This document shows, one piece after another, positions 19,321 to 30,485 of a stretch of DNA of 64,000 nt; positions within the stretch are counted from its first letter, which is position 1, and every line of letters begins with the position of its first letter. The stretch is from Oegoconia quadripuncta. Taxonomy: Eukaryota > Arthropoda > Insecta > Lepidoptera > Autostichidae. The translations under genes were made by a program, and so were the position numbers. The notes beneath the pieces are model-generated. The model searched no databases, had not been told where the DNA came from, and saw only the letters and a program-made list of their open reading frames with translations. The stretch is taken from NCBI GenBank assembly GCA_949316235.1, contig OX438747.1, forward strand, positions 2,356,501 through 2,420,500. The letters are read 5' to 3'.

Positions 19321-20660
19321 AAATAGCGAAGATAAGCAAAGTCTGGTCCTCAAGAATTTGATATTTTTGCCATCGACTCGCTAAGAAGAAGCAATATCTG
19401 AAGCGGTTAATCCTTGGATAGATGGACCAAAAGCAGCATTTCCGTGCCTTGGAGGACACATTAAATAATCGGTCCTAGTTATTTTCCATTGAAGGCAGTC
19501 GTTAAACCAAAGTCAGTGGTCACTAGTCTGACTCAAATACATAAATAAACACGGGGCTCTCGTGATGGATTATGGCCAACACCCTCTCCCAATGAGAGAA
19601 GGCGGAGCCAGTGGGGACCTGGAAGACTGACGACAGTGAATGCAAAGTTATACAAAATTAAATATTAAAGTAAGTAAGCTTAAAATAATAATGCTAAAAA
19701 GAGTAGTCACTATATAGTCAGGCAGTCCCCTGAACCAAACCACAAAAATCATACACACTCCAGCGTTGCCGGGTGTCGTGTTGCAAACCTTATTCCACAA
19801 ACTGCGAATTCGCATTGCTTTTAGTTTAAACGCAAAATACAACTACCAGTTGTATATTACAAGTGATGAAAGCGATAAAACTACCTATATACGACACCCT
19901 ATTAAGAGTCAGTAGCATGTTTGCATAATTGAGTTAGATGGAATAACATCTATTCCAACCAGAAGACACAAATCTAAATGTGTAGTTCTGTTCCCAGAAC
20001 ACACATGATCATATCAACAGGCTATGTTGGCAACACAACATTCAATTTATAATTCGTTCGTTTGATTGATCTTTTTGTCTCTCTCTCTCATGTGTTGTAA
20101 TTTAGTTTGAAAGAGCAAGTATCCTTTCTAGGGCAACCCAGTAAATATGCTCTTTTTCAAATTGGCACCTACACAAGTCTGCTACGGGCCATAGCAGTCA
20201 ATTGTTGTACATAAGCCTCTCCCATGGATCGATTTTCATGGCATACCATGGAAGGTCTTGCCTTATCGCTACGCTGGGCAGGTGGGTTGGTCATCGCTGC
20301 GTTTTTGACACGTTACTACCTTTGATCTCTTAGTCACGACAGCGGCGTTTGTAGAACCCCTTCGGCATATATATGCTCAATGACGTATAAACCTAGAGCG
20401 TTTGCGGTGTAGTTTCCTTTTCATACTCGTATAATAGACATTTTATTACTACAATCCCCCAAAAATTATAAACCTTCATGACCTTATTTAAAATTGTTTA
20501 AAAACAAAATCCCTGGAAACTACACGCCATTCAGCATTGCAAAAATATATATCAATACTCAATATCCTCACGGATATCATCGAGGCAATAGCTGTTTCCG
20601 AAACATAAACGGATCGCTCGATAGAAAATAATAGCAAAAATGGCTCTTCAAAACTATTTT
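19320..20660. other. Intron 1, nothing recognised
   Basis: A short repeat piece ('gaaggcagtcgttaaaccaa') near 19485 is shared with 5245-5270. Otherwise there is no ORF, SINE or terminal repeat that I can support. Confidence 0.4.
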
Positions 20661-20674
20661 AAATCATCATCAGC

Positions 20675-20968
20675 CCGTAAACATCCCACTGCAGGGATAT
20701 AGGTCTTCCCTCGTGTATGAGGGAATATGGGACATAGTCCACCACCCTGACCCAATGCGGGTTGGGGACTTCATATGCCTTTGAATTTTTATTTCTCAGG
20801 CATGCAGGTTTCCTCACGATATTTTCCTTCGCCGTTTAAAGCAGTCGGATAAATGCATATAAGTAATTAAATTAAAACTCATTTGTACATTGGTCTGCCT
20901 GGGAATCGAACCCGGAACTCTTAAAATGGGAGACCGCGTCTTAACCGTTGAACTACCGACGCGACGCT
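20675..20968 (-). mobile_element. SINE-D, near full length
   Basis: On the minus strand it starts near GCGTCGGTAGTTCAACGGTT, has B-box GGTTCGATTCCC, then 'cctgcatgcctgagaaat', 'ccaacccgcattgggtcagg' and 'cctgcagtgggatgtttacg'. tRNA-derived head; no A-tail. Confidence 0.75.
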
Positions 20969-20969
20969 C

Positions 20970-22890
20970 CATTTTAAATAGAAAATCTCAATTATTTACA
21001 TTTCAATTGCCTCCAAATTTGGCTGATCTCGTTTGACTCGTTGTGTAAACCTTCCCTACTGTTCCATTTTCATTCTACATTTGATTCTGTAATCCAATTT
21101 ATTCCAAAAATAACATCCATGAATTCTGAATTACCATTGTTGCAAGACGTATTCACAAGCTCCGACAAAAATCACAAATATAATTGATAACATCATTGAG
21201 TTGTTCTCCCAACTCAGGAGAAGCGGAAGGCGAAAAGCGAAGGTAAGATGGACATAATACAATATTATCCAAATTCTCTTAGAACTGAAGAATCTTATAC
21301 GTATTATCTATACTTGTAACTGTTATCCTTCACATTGTAACAAACATTTGTTTATGATGGACATGAAATTTTCTAGGATTTGATCATCTCGTAGATAAGG
21401 AATAGTAATTATAGCGAATAAACAATGAATTGGTGCTCTGTCGTATTTGGAAACTATTTGTTGCTGACTACTAGAGATAATTATGGCGTCATATCAACAT
21501 CTGATGATATATAATTCTTTATTACGCAAGAAACGCAACCAAAAAAGCAAAGATGTGTACAAAGGCGGCCTATACAATAAGGTCTCCTCAATCCAAACAG
21601 TTGTTAGTTATAGAAGACAGGGAATATAACTACAGAACTAAATGGAGATAAAAAATGGGAGCAAAACATACAATACCTAACATTAATGATACACTACATA
21701 ATGATGATGATTCATATAGGGTTCACGGAACTCTGACCGGGAAGTACCCCCAATTGAAATAGAGGTTCCATTCATAAGCCATGGAGGTCGGAAATTGCAA
21801 TGATAATTTTAACAAGTTAAACGATTAATGGTATGATCTTGCAACAAGTGCATGCAAAAACTCGGAAAAAGTCTTTGGTTAAATTTAAAGATATCATATC
21901 ATAAGAGTTACAGATAAATGAAGATGTTACTAAAATCACAGGATAACTAACTTACTAACGAATTAAAACGGAGTCAACTAATAACAAACAAAACATTTTT
22001 ATTACATTTCTGGTTGCTGTGTTCCAGCTATATGATATAAATGAAATGGAACTTCATTTAATTTCAAGAGAATTAATCCCCTAAATAAGAGAGTGTCCAG
22101 ATGAACGTGCTTCTACCTTCAGCCCTAACTCATGCAGAAAATTAACCCTTGGATTCGCCGGAGTTCTTTTATAATGAGCTGGTGATGCGGCTTGTCGACA
22201 TCTCGGGTAATCCACAGGCAGCACTACCTCGCTCAGAGAATAAGCATATCCTTTTAGCGAGATAATGAAGCAAGCAACTTGATCTTCCTTAACTATGATA
22301 TTATTATGTTCCTAAAATACTTATTTTTATAACCAAACTTACGTGAGCTGTCAATGTTACAGTCTTTGGACTCAACGCACAGAGATTAGAAAAGATATCT
22401 AGCTAGGTGATGTAGTGGTATGGTGGCCGATTTGCCTATTTCACCATGGTAAAAACTCGACAATATAAACCCCTCGAGGCAACTGTTACGAAGGAAAGAG
22501 ATTGTTATTGCAACTCGCAGCTGTGTCTCTCACGTCGCTCAATGGAGTAAAAAATGTAAAGCTGGTTACAGATGGCGCCACTATAGAGTCCGAACGTAAT
22601 TGTATCGTAATAGGGATTGTTCTGATACTAGCAGTTAACAGAAGTAAGGAACACTCAACAGTAGCGTCACCAGAGGTTCAGTGGGAGAAAAGGGTACTTA
22701 TGAATCCATTGCAAGATTGTAACGAACTGGTACTTGAAATTATGTTTCAAGAATGTTTTACATTTGACATCCAATCCATCCAACTTCAAACTATTCAACT
22801 AGCCATTCAATCATCCAATTCGACTACTCCAACTAATATTATTAATCCGAAAGTTTGTTTATTCATTTGTTTGATTTTTTATGTTGGCTG
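20970..22890. other. Intron 1, nothing firmly recognised
   Basis: A short LINE-5 piece lies reversed near 21565-21600 ('tgtgtacaaaggcggcctat'). The 135-aa frame at 22502-22909 has no motif I recognise. The rest looks like unique intronic DNA. Confidence 0.4.
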
Positions 22891-22892
22891 GA

Positions 22893-23031
22893 TACGCATT
22901 TGTTGCTGAATCACGGCGAAATGAATGAACGGATTTGGATAAAATTTGCTAGTTGGGTAGAATGTCTTGGAAGACATACTTACATGTTAACAAATTACAC
23001 ATATAAACAAATAAACGCAGGCGAAGCTAGT
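22893..23031 (+). mobile_element. Degraded Helitron-like non-autonomous element
   Basis: 'ttgctgaatcacggcgaaat', 'gaacggatttggataaaatt' and the end 'cgcaggcgaagctagt' match the element family at 47892-48409. The terminal CTAG followed by T suits a Helitron end. Confidence 0.55.
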
Positions 23032-23109
23032 ACAACAATATTGCTGACGTCCTGTTCGCTTGCTAGTTCAATTTATCAGGAACCTAAACACAACAAACTC
23101 TGCTAAATT

Positions 23110-24870
23110 CTGCTTCTTACACATAATTGATACTCATGCTCTTTTATAGTTTTCATTACTTCAACACAGTCATCTTGGATTGGATTTACTAGAAGATACA
23201 AAATTTTCTGTAAAACGTAACCCTAATTTTTCTTTATAAGTACACTTTCAGTCACTCAACGCGCCATCTATATAGCTCGGGCACCCCAATTGGCGGTCAC
23301 TTTCATCTACAGTACCACCAACTTTAAATATCTGTTACCAATCCTTACGAAACATAAATACAAATATTTTTAGAAGCATTCGTTATGAAATATTCATTCC
23401 ACTGCAATACTAAATTCGGCGACAGCGACCTCGATCAACAAAAGAGATAAACTGAACTGGGAAACTATGAAGCCTTGTGAAGTACAGTATTGTTCGTCTA
23501 TCAAATAAACGTAAAATGTACATAATATAGTGAATTTGTCTCTTGACGGGTCAAAGTTTAATACTTTGAAAACTCGTTAAACGTGTATGTATCTGCAAAA
23601 CATCCAGGCGCTTTAGGCAAGCGGAAGCAGACAAACTTTTGCAGCGGATTGGCTATTAACTATTCTCTTTTTATTCGCATCCAATCAGCTGTGTGTCTGT
23701 CGTTATACTTGTCTACACGCCGAGAAGCACTAATTAAACTCTCATAGATACACGTGATGGACGTCGTTAAATATCTGACGATAGTTTTCGGTTTCGGCCC
23801 TCTCACAACTAGATTCGGGCCTGTCGGTTAAGAGAGAACGTCAACAACGCATGATAACAATGGATCCAATTTCAAAACATCCAGAGAAATTAATAACTCT
23901 CATAGAAACATCTGAAGGACTTTGCTAATCTGACGATAGTTTATAGTTTTGAAGATGAAATTTACAACTAGATTTGTACCTGTCGATTTAATGATCTAAA
24001 CCGCCACCTGAAAGGACGTCAATGATTTAAATTTCAACTCGTAGGTATTATACAGAAACTTGATGCATTTTAATAAAAATTCAGCATATAATTCCAACAA
24101 GTTCTCAAAATACCAACCACTCAAAGGTTAGCAGAAACTAGAAATGAAACCTCCATATCAACTTTCGTCATTTATTAGGGCCAAGTATGAGTAGGACTTG
24201 ATTCCTGAGGGTTCATCACCATTGGCAATCTTTTAAACTGACTACAGTTACCTAGACGTTGTATGAAGATAACGGCAACAATAAGTTTATCCCGTGATAA
24301 TTTCACATACGACTAGAAATCAATGATTTTCGCAATTTTTCTCTAAAGATTTGTAGACAACGAGAAGATACTACAGATATAGATAAATGTTAGTATTGTA
24401 TGATGATTTTGAGAAGCCATAATCCAATTAATGAATAGGATTAAAATGGAAACTTAAAATTTTTACAGTAATATCTGACCGTAGACCTCAGTATTTTATA
24501 TTAAATTCAGGTTAATGTACAACCTCTAGCCGTTCCGAAGCCGCTAAAAAGGGTCTTGGCGATTCCACAGACAGACGGACTACAGGAGTGATCCTATAAC
24601 TATTAATTATAAATTTAGAAAATCCCCGAGAAAATAGGACAGTATAATATCCAGAAACACCAAAGCAACTAAATAAAAAAGAGCGAAACAAATATCTTAA
24701 GAAATCCTTGACACAAAAATGCAAATTTTGTGGAAGAAGCTTGCTATATTACGAAATAATCAGCCTCCTAGATTATCTAGTAACTTAACAGGACTTTAAA
24801 GGCAGCTGTTACTACTGATGTAGAGAATAGACCTGTTATTCAAAAATCACCATATTTCAGATATGTTATA
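23110..24870. other. Intron 1, nothing recognised
   Basis: No SINE boxes, terminal repeats or convincing coding frames. One of the least repeat-dense parts of the window. Confidence 0.4.
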
Positions 24871-25119
24871 GGAGAGACCTAAATATTATTTGTGTGAACA
24901 AACGTATCGTCAATCAGCACGACCTTTAGACTGCAGGTAATTAATACCTGCGTAGTCGCATAATGCGTCGTATTTAGTTGCACTTTACTGCGTTGCCCTA
25001 TTAAGTCAGTGTGATAATCGCCTCGAGTTATACGAAACTTAAGTGACATCATCAGCAACCTTACGTCCCCGCTGATAAGTACAACCTCGAGCACCAGAAG
25101 AAGGCATGGGTTATTCACG

Positions 25120-25345
25120 AAGCAGGCCCAGTGCGGATGGTGGATTTATGTCGGCTTGTGGCCATTGACCCTCAGTGTATAGGCCACCGATCAGGGTCTT
25201 GCACTTCGAAGCAGGAAATAGTCTTAAGAACACGCCACTAATGGTCAACCACCTAATGATTACCAGCTAGACGTTACTTAACTTTGGTAGTGGAGAACGA
25301 AAAGCAACCGCGACTGCTCCACGAGTGTTTCAAGGTCACACAAAT
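25120..25345. repeat. Dispersed repeat shared with 5450-5640
   Basis: 'gagaacgaaaagcaaccgcg' and 'actgctccacgagtg' resemble 5560-5600. The adjacent 'aagcaggcccagtgcggatg' looks like part of the same repeat. Class unknown. Confidence 0.4.
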
Positions 25346-25444
25346 TTATATTAGATATTCTGAACCGCCGAAAATTGGCAAAACAACCTGGCAAAAGATT
25401 TCCTATGATTCCTTTTTATTTTCCTTTATTTATATATTTATATC

Positions 25445-25645
25445 CTTTATTTTCCTCTGATTGTCAAATCACAAATTGTAACCCATAATCTATTTAAAAA
25501 GAGCAACCCTTGAGTTTCTTGCTCGTTCTTCCCTGGCGAGTCAGCTTTGTGAATGAGCCGTAAATTTAATATTAAGTGTCATTTGTGACGTTTTCAAATG
25601 ATAATTTTATCCTATGAAATAAAATATTTTGAATTTGACTTTGAT
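25445..25645 (+). mobile_element. LINE-3 3' UTR
   Basis: 'aaaaagagcaacccttgagt', 'cttgctcgttcttccctgg', 'gtgacgttttcaaatgataa' and 'tgaaataaaatattttgaat' match the LINE-3 tail. The ORF part is absent. Confidence 0.7.
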
Positions 25646-26339
25646 TTCAGCAAAATTCCAGTTTCTATCTCTGGCGTGTGTCATCACATATTCAACAACT
25701 TTATATGTGACTGGCAGTATCCCCTTCATACACAAAAATTTCCGTGAATGAAACCATAAAATTTTGGAGTAATTGATATACACCTATAAAATACAGATGC
25801 ATGAATTAAGATACTCCTCCTTCTTAAAGTTGGTTAAAAAGAAAAACTAGCAAACATTTGCTATCTAAGGATGTAGTCGATTCCAGAATAAGATTGAAGA
25901 TATTTGATAAATACGAAATTGAAGAAGACGAACTAGTTATAGCAGATGATATAAGAAGATATCATTAAGTTCTGGAAGAAGAGATTTTGATTAGGATTTT
26001 GATTTGATTAGATTAATTAATTATGTGCTGCAAAGAATTTTAAAGTATACTAAATATGCTGCATTTGGAGGAATGCCAAAACACACTCAAAATTAATAGA
26101 ATGGCAATACAATTTGCATAATTTGTGCACAACAAAGCAACAAAGGTCAAGGACTTGAACTCTGCCAAATTAGCAAAACTATTTTTAAAGCTACTTTAAT
26201 TGTCAAACATCATAATCATCATTATCATAATATCTTTTTGTTGTCGGGGAAAAAGTCGGCTATATCCAGCGACCCTTTAACTATTCATGTCCAAAAAAAT
26301 TAGGTCGTTGTTATTAAAACGAGGTGAAAGAAAGAGAAA

Positions 26340-26440
26340 TCAAAAAAATATTTATTTCGTAGGATAAAAATTATCACTTGAAAATGTCACATTTTTTATC
26401 TTATTATTAAATTTTTTGACATTATTGCTCATTCACAAAG
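26340..26440 (-). mobile_element. LINE-3 3' UTR fragment
   Basis: 'aaaatatttatttcgtagga' and 'aaaattatcacttgaaaatg' are the reverse of the LINE-3 tail. Confidence 0.6.
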
Positions 26441-26442
26441 GT

Positions 26443-26540
26443 ATGTATATATTTCATCCAAATCCGTTCATCCGTTTCGCCGTCATTAAGCAACAAACAA
26501 ACAAACATCCAAACTTTCGCATTTATAATATTAATTAGAT
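26443..26540 (-). mobile_element. Helitron-like element fragment (5' end)
   Basis: The reverse reads TCTAATTAATATTATAAATG, 'cgaaagtttggatgtttgtt', 'aacggatgaacggatttgga'. It starts with TC after A, as at 47892, and the CTAG end is missing. Confidence 0.6.
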
Positions 26541-26628
26541 CCATGACTCGAAAGTAAATGTTCGTATTCATCAAACAAACATTTACCCCTAGCGAGATTC
26601 GAAGTCAGGGTCCCACTACACCAATCCT
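26538..26628 (-). mobile_element. SINE-A 5' fragment, damaged
   Basis: 'tccatgactcgaaagtaaat', 'acatttacccctagcgagat' and 'cccactacaccaatc' are the body and head of SINE-A with a deletion in the tRNA-like part. Confidence 0.7.
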
Positions 26629-26793
26629 AATATATAAAGTACGTAGTATGACGATACAAGTATACTCCTAACTCGACCCGTTTACACTTGCCCTGGTCTA
26701 CAATATTTTCGCAATTCCGAAACGCGTTTATATCTTCATCTTCTTTATCCTGTAGATTTGTTTAAGCATTATCATATTTATAAAAAGTCTCAC

Positions 26794-27042
26794 CTCTCTA
26801 GCGAAAGCGTCTGGCATCGTGAATGTCGAAGTGATCCAGCAAAATGTATTCACCACGGTCACTGGGAGTCCACTCACTATGCACTGGATTGGCTGCCCCA
26901 CATACTGCGTTGCCGTTATTATTATGGAGCACGTGAGCAGCAGAACTGTCGTGAATACGTTGTGGAGTCTGAAGACCGCATTGTCTGTCCTGATTGGTTG
27001 GTACTTGAAGTACACACTTAACCCTCCTAGCAATTTAAACAT
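26794..27042 (-). CDS. inx1: Innexin inx1/ogre, first coding exon
   Basis: Encodes the N-terminus of a four-membrane-segment gap-junction protein. The ATG at 27042 opens MFKLLGGLSVYFKYQ, close to the Ogre start MYKLLGSL. It continues TDNAVFRLHN, then a hydrophobic segment (about residues 29-48, VFTTVLLLTCSIIITATQY) and YVGQPIQC...NTFCWI. The two extracellular-loop cysteines are spaced 13 residues apart. STFTMPDAF precedes ARE and the donor GTGAGA, which ends an 83-codon phase-0 exon. The YVGQPI and TMPDAF residues favour inx1/ogre over inx2, inx3 or shakB. Drosophila Ogre acts in nervous-system and epithelial gap junctions; the same role here is inferred. Confidence 0.95.
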
Positions 27043-27300
27043 GTTTGTCTTTTATTACTTCTAAAACATGATCTTCAATACATTGTAATAGGACATTTAT
27101 TTGATTTGTAGTTTCGAGTTTTAGAATATATTTGAGATTCTCATGTTTCGTTTTTTGTAAGAAATATGAACACTAAACTAGATATAAAAATCAGTCTTGT
27201 TTTTTTAATTGAAATTTTGCGTAGCTGGAATGTGTTATTGTCGTAGTGTCGATAGCAGCAACTGAAACAAAAAAAAAAACAATATTTATTTCATATTTTA
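27043..27300. other. Innexin 5' flank
   Basis: The bases before the ATG (minus strand) read '...aataaaagacaaac'. A possible 3' splice site (TGTTTTAG) lies about 21 bases upstream of the ATG, so a 5'-UTR intron is possible. No promoter motif can be assigned. The 'aaacaaaaaaaaaaacaata' tract near 27260 is probably a retroelement tail. Confidence 0.35.
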
Positions 27301-27302
27301 TT

Positions 27303-27425
27303 TCTAGAGTGAATAGGCATGTACTGGGTGCGTGTGATACATCTTCGGCTACATCGTCACTTTCCATCAGGTGAGATTGTAGTCAAACGCGAAACCAGAT
27401 TTTAATAAAAAAAAAAAAAAAAATT
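27303..27425 (+). mobile_element. LINE-1 3' terminus
   Basis: 'ctagagtgaataggcatgta', 'catcttcggctacatcgtca' and 'catcaggtgagattgtagtc' are followed by AAACCAGATTTTAATAAAAA. It contains only the last ORF codons and the tail. Confidence 0.75.
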
Positions 27426-27477
27426 TAATTTCACATAACGTTACCGAAGCAGAAATGGAGAAGTCCGTAGGCGAACG

Positions 27478-27660
27478 AAAGTCATGGGCATAGCCCAGCG
27501 GATTAAAAGCGGCATTGGGCAAGGCACATAGCTCGAGGAGCTGATGGCCGGTGGGGCATTAAAGTCCTCGAGTGGAAACCACGCACCGGCAAGCGCAGCG
27601 CAGACGTCTACTCACAAGATGAACAAACGACCTGATAAAGGTCGCGGGAAATCGCTGGTT
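27478..27660 (+). mobile_element. LINE-4 ORF remnant
   Basis: 'atagcccagcggattaaaag', 'ggcattgggcaaggcacata', 'acgacctgataaaggtcgcg', 'ggaaatcgctggttgctgg' match the HIARR..GRW..TRWTDDL.KVAG.RW-type end of a lepidopteran LINE ORF. Frameshifted. Confidence 0.55.
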
Positions 27661-27875
27661 GCTGGTGTTCAGACTAAGCAAAGTTAATACATCATTTGTG
27701 GGACACTGTATACGCTTTTATATCCTTATAACTGAGAATATCATTAATATAACTGAGAAAAAATTTAAAGATCATATCAAAGTAACATTAGCAAAAAAAG
27801 GTTATTATAAAATTAGTGACTACCTGAATGACAAACACGCTTGGTGTACTTCGACCAGCTCCCCAAAATCATAAA
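27661..27875 (+). mobile_element. LINE-3 ORF2 C-terminal remnant
   Basis: The frame gives TSFVGHCIRFYILITENIIN then KKFKDHIKVTLAKKGYYKIS and DYLNDKHAW, the usual end of LINE-3 type reverse transcriptases (the C-terminus is normally a few residues past the W). 5'-truncated. Confidence 0.75.
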
Positions 27876-28880
27876 ATTGTATTGGTTATATACTTTATTT
27901 AAAAAAAAAAAGAGGACAACAATGATCCTGTGGGTTTCTTGCGTCGCTTCTTTTCCCACAGATGATTTCCCTTTCCGAAGCGGTAGTAGCTTGGACATAC
28001 CGACTGACAGACAAATGCAATAAACCTTTTTTATTTCTGATTTAAATTGACATTCAACAATTGATATCATGTATCTTACGTTGAAATAAATGCTTGAAGT
28101 TTGAAGTTTGAGGAATTGTATGGGGGAGGTATTCAGCAGTGGACACCTGTGGCTGTTATGATAATGATGAACGTTTTCGACATGCATTAAAATTGTCTTT
28201 TCATGACGACGCGTTTAAATCACAATTTTCAAAAGCAATGAAATAGTTATTTGTCGTGCAACTCATGAATAAGAAATGCGGTTCCTGGAGGTTCGGTGAA
28301 CTGCCATTTATCGTATAATAATATTTTGAATTACGATTGCAGTACGTACATACTGTGATAGCTTTCTGATTATAACAATTTTATGGAGCGCAGTGTAAGT
28401 TGTTATAATCCAACATAAAATTTATAAAGCAATAGAAGGTAGTGTTCGCCCTATTTATGCAATCAAAATATATTTTTGTGTAAGTATTTACATATATACA
28501 TTCATCGTATGTATGCCGTTTATATGTATAAAAGCTTTCCGCTTTTATCGAGATAATAATTCTTATATAATAAGAGATAATTCTTATAATATTGTATAAT
28601 TATATCTGACATTTAGAGTGGACATTGATTAAATTATTGACATAGGTATTGATTAAATTTTGCATGACGTAGGTAATAATCATAATGTTTCATGGAATAT
28701 CTTAATTTTTATGCTAAGTACAGAGTGATGTTTTTAATTAATTATATATTTGTAATTAATAATATATTGTATGCCTGATATGGTAAAACTGTGAGCCAAA
28801 ATTTATTATAATATCTATTGTACCAGTTTCTTGACAATAAATTATTCTGATTCTGATCGAGATAATAAATATCCTATGTC
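27876..28880. other. Intergenic, AT-rich, mostly unrecognised
   Basis: A LINE-4 tail-like piece ('ggggaggtattcagcagtgg', 28125-28150) and short AT repeats ('gagataataattcttatata') are visible. No gene seen. Confidence 0.4.
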
Positions 28881-28998
28881 TTAATCCGGGGTATATTCTA
28901 CCTATATACCAAATTTCATCCAAATCCGTTCAGCCGTTTCACCGTGATTGAGCAACAAACAAACAAACAAACATCCAAACTTTCGTATTTATAAAAAT
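28880..28998 (-). mobile_element. Helitron-like element fragment
   Basis: The reverse matches 'cgaaagtttggatgtttgtt', 'cacggtgaaacggctgaacg', 'ggtagaatataccccgga' of the 47892-48409 family. The CTAG end is missing. Confidence 0.6.
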
Positions 28999-29585
28999 CA
29001 AAATCAAAAAATGCTTTATTTTATAGGTACACAAAATACAGAGTACAGGTTAAAATAGTCAGATTTTACATTTTTAAACCTACTGCTTGTTCAAAAGGCA
29101 ATTTTCCCCTGAGAAGAACAAGCAAGAAACTCGAGAGGTCGCTCTTTTAAAAAAGGTTTTTATATTGCAAAATTATTATTTTATATAATAATATTTCATT
29201 ATTAATTGTGAAATAGCCTGGTTATGCGAACGGGCTGGTTATGTCCATGATTGTTTATCATCTAAATAATCTGATATTTTATAATATGCTTTCTTAATAA
29301 GTTTCTGTTTTATAGTATCTTTAAATTTATTGAAAGGAAGATTTTGTATATCAACAGGAACTTTATTGAAAAAGCGTATACATAACCCTTTGAACGAATT
29401 ACTGACTTTGTGGAGGCGACTTATGTGACCTGCAAGTTTATCTTTATTTCTTGTATTGACATCATGTTTAACACTATTTTTCCTAAATGATGCTATATTT
29501 TTTTTGACATATATTTATATTAGATTTTCAAAAATGTACTGTCACGAAAAGGTTAGAATATTATACTCTTTAAATCTGTCTGTTG
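28985..29585 (-). mobile_element. LINE-3 3' part (ORF2 C-terminus and tail)
   Basis: In reverse it carries RFKEYNILTFS(stop or substitution)... YVKK, the 'ccacaaagtcagtaattcgt', 'tacgcttttttcaataaagtt' region and the VDIQN tail, then 'cgacctctcgagtttcttgc' and the AAAATAAAGCA end. It is longer than most LINE-3 pieces in the window. MITE-3 lies next to its broken 5' edge. Confidence 0.75.
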
Positions 29586-29602
29586 TATATTAGTTAGATA
29601 TA

Positions 29603-30000
29603 CAGGGTGAATTTAAATTCGTGTAATTCCCATTAATTGGTGACTCAACTCTTGATTACGAATAACTTTCCCCAAGGGACCATGCTCGAATTCAATCAAA
29701 ATATGTTCCATTACCCATAAAAAGTAAACCATTCTGAAATCACCTTTAGTATGAACATCCATCAATTTTCGGCTGTTGACTCCACTCCTGATTACGAACA
29801 ACTTTCCACTAGGAACCATAACCGAATGCAACCGAAATTTGTTGGATTTCCATACTAAAAGTACTTTCAGAATGGTTTACTTTGACGGTTAATCGAAAAC
29901 TTTTTCATCGAATTCGGCTATTTTTCCTAATGTAAAGTTGTTCGTAATCATGAGTGGAGTAACCAGTAAACAGGAATTACATGAATTAAATTTCACCCTG
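29603..30000. mobile_element. MITE-3 copy a, 398 bp, TA target duplication
   Basis: The ends CAGGGTGAATTTAAATTCGT and (reversed) CAGGGTGAAATTTAATTCAT are flanked by TA at 29601-29602 and 30001-30002. The interior is a compound palindrome: the word 'gattacgaa(t/c)aactttcc' occurs twice on one strand and again inverted. There is no real ORF; the 72-aa frame is a by-product. Probably Tc1/mariner-related and non-autonomous. Confidence 0.85.
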
Positions 30001-30004
30001 TATA

Positions 30005-30485
30005 TTTATGTATTCAGTTAGGGATATTATTACTTTAATTATTATTAATTACTTTAATTAAGTTTCGTTCGTACGTATGTTTACCTTTCAAAAGGTGTTT
30101 CACTGGAGAGACTGAAAATCAGCAGCTTCGATGAGTACCTTTTCATCTCAACTTTGTCCTAGTTTTAATAAAAAGTTTGTTAATTAATTTTGTGAATTTT
30201 AGAATAAAAAGTATATTTTATATTTATTTAAAGGTCGTTATTTATTATAGAATTCCTTGTGGCCTTGTGGAATATGCCACAAATGCAGCAATCCCCACAA
30301 GAATGACGTTATGTCATAGATAGCAGACACTTCTAAAATGTGTTGCACGAAGAGACTCGGTTTCATTATTATCGGCTTATGCTTAAGTTACGCCATTACG
30401 TCCGAGTCTCGTATCGCGTTGGAGCATTTGTCAGGCGATCTGATAATTAAGGTCCGTCTGTCGTTCATAAACTACGGATTTGTTA
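30005..30485. other. Intergenic, nothing recognised
   Basis: No coding, SINE or terminal-repeat signal. It ends where the duplicated composite segment begins. Confidence 0.4.

Larger units (their letters stand above)
17814..26793 (-). other. Innexin intron 1 (8980 bp)
   Basis: Donor GTGAGA follows 26794 and an acceptor ends at 17814. It contains one SINE-B, one SINE-D, LINE fragments and a degraded Helitron-like piece. Between 19 and 26 kb it has fewer recognisable transposons than the other introns, so intronic regulatory DNA could lie there, though I see no specific motif. Confidence 0.88.

Noticed and set aside
22502..22909. 135-aa plus-strand frame in innexin intron 1
   Set aside because: Runs into a Helitron-like fragment, no conserved motif, and opposite strand to the gene.
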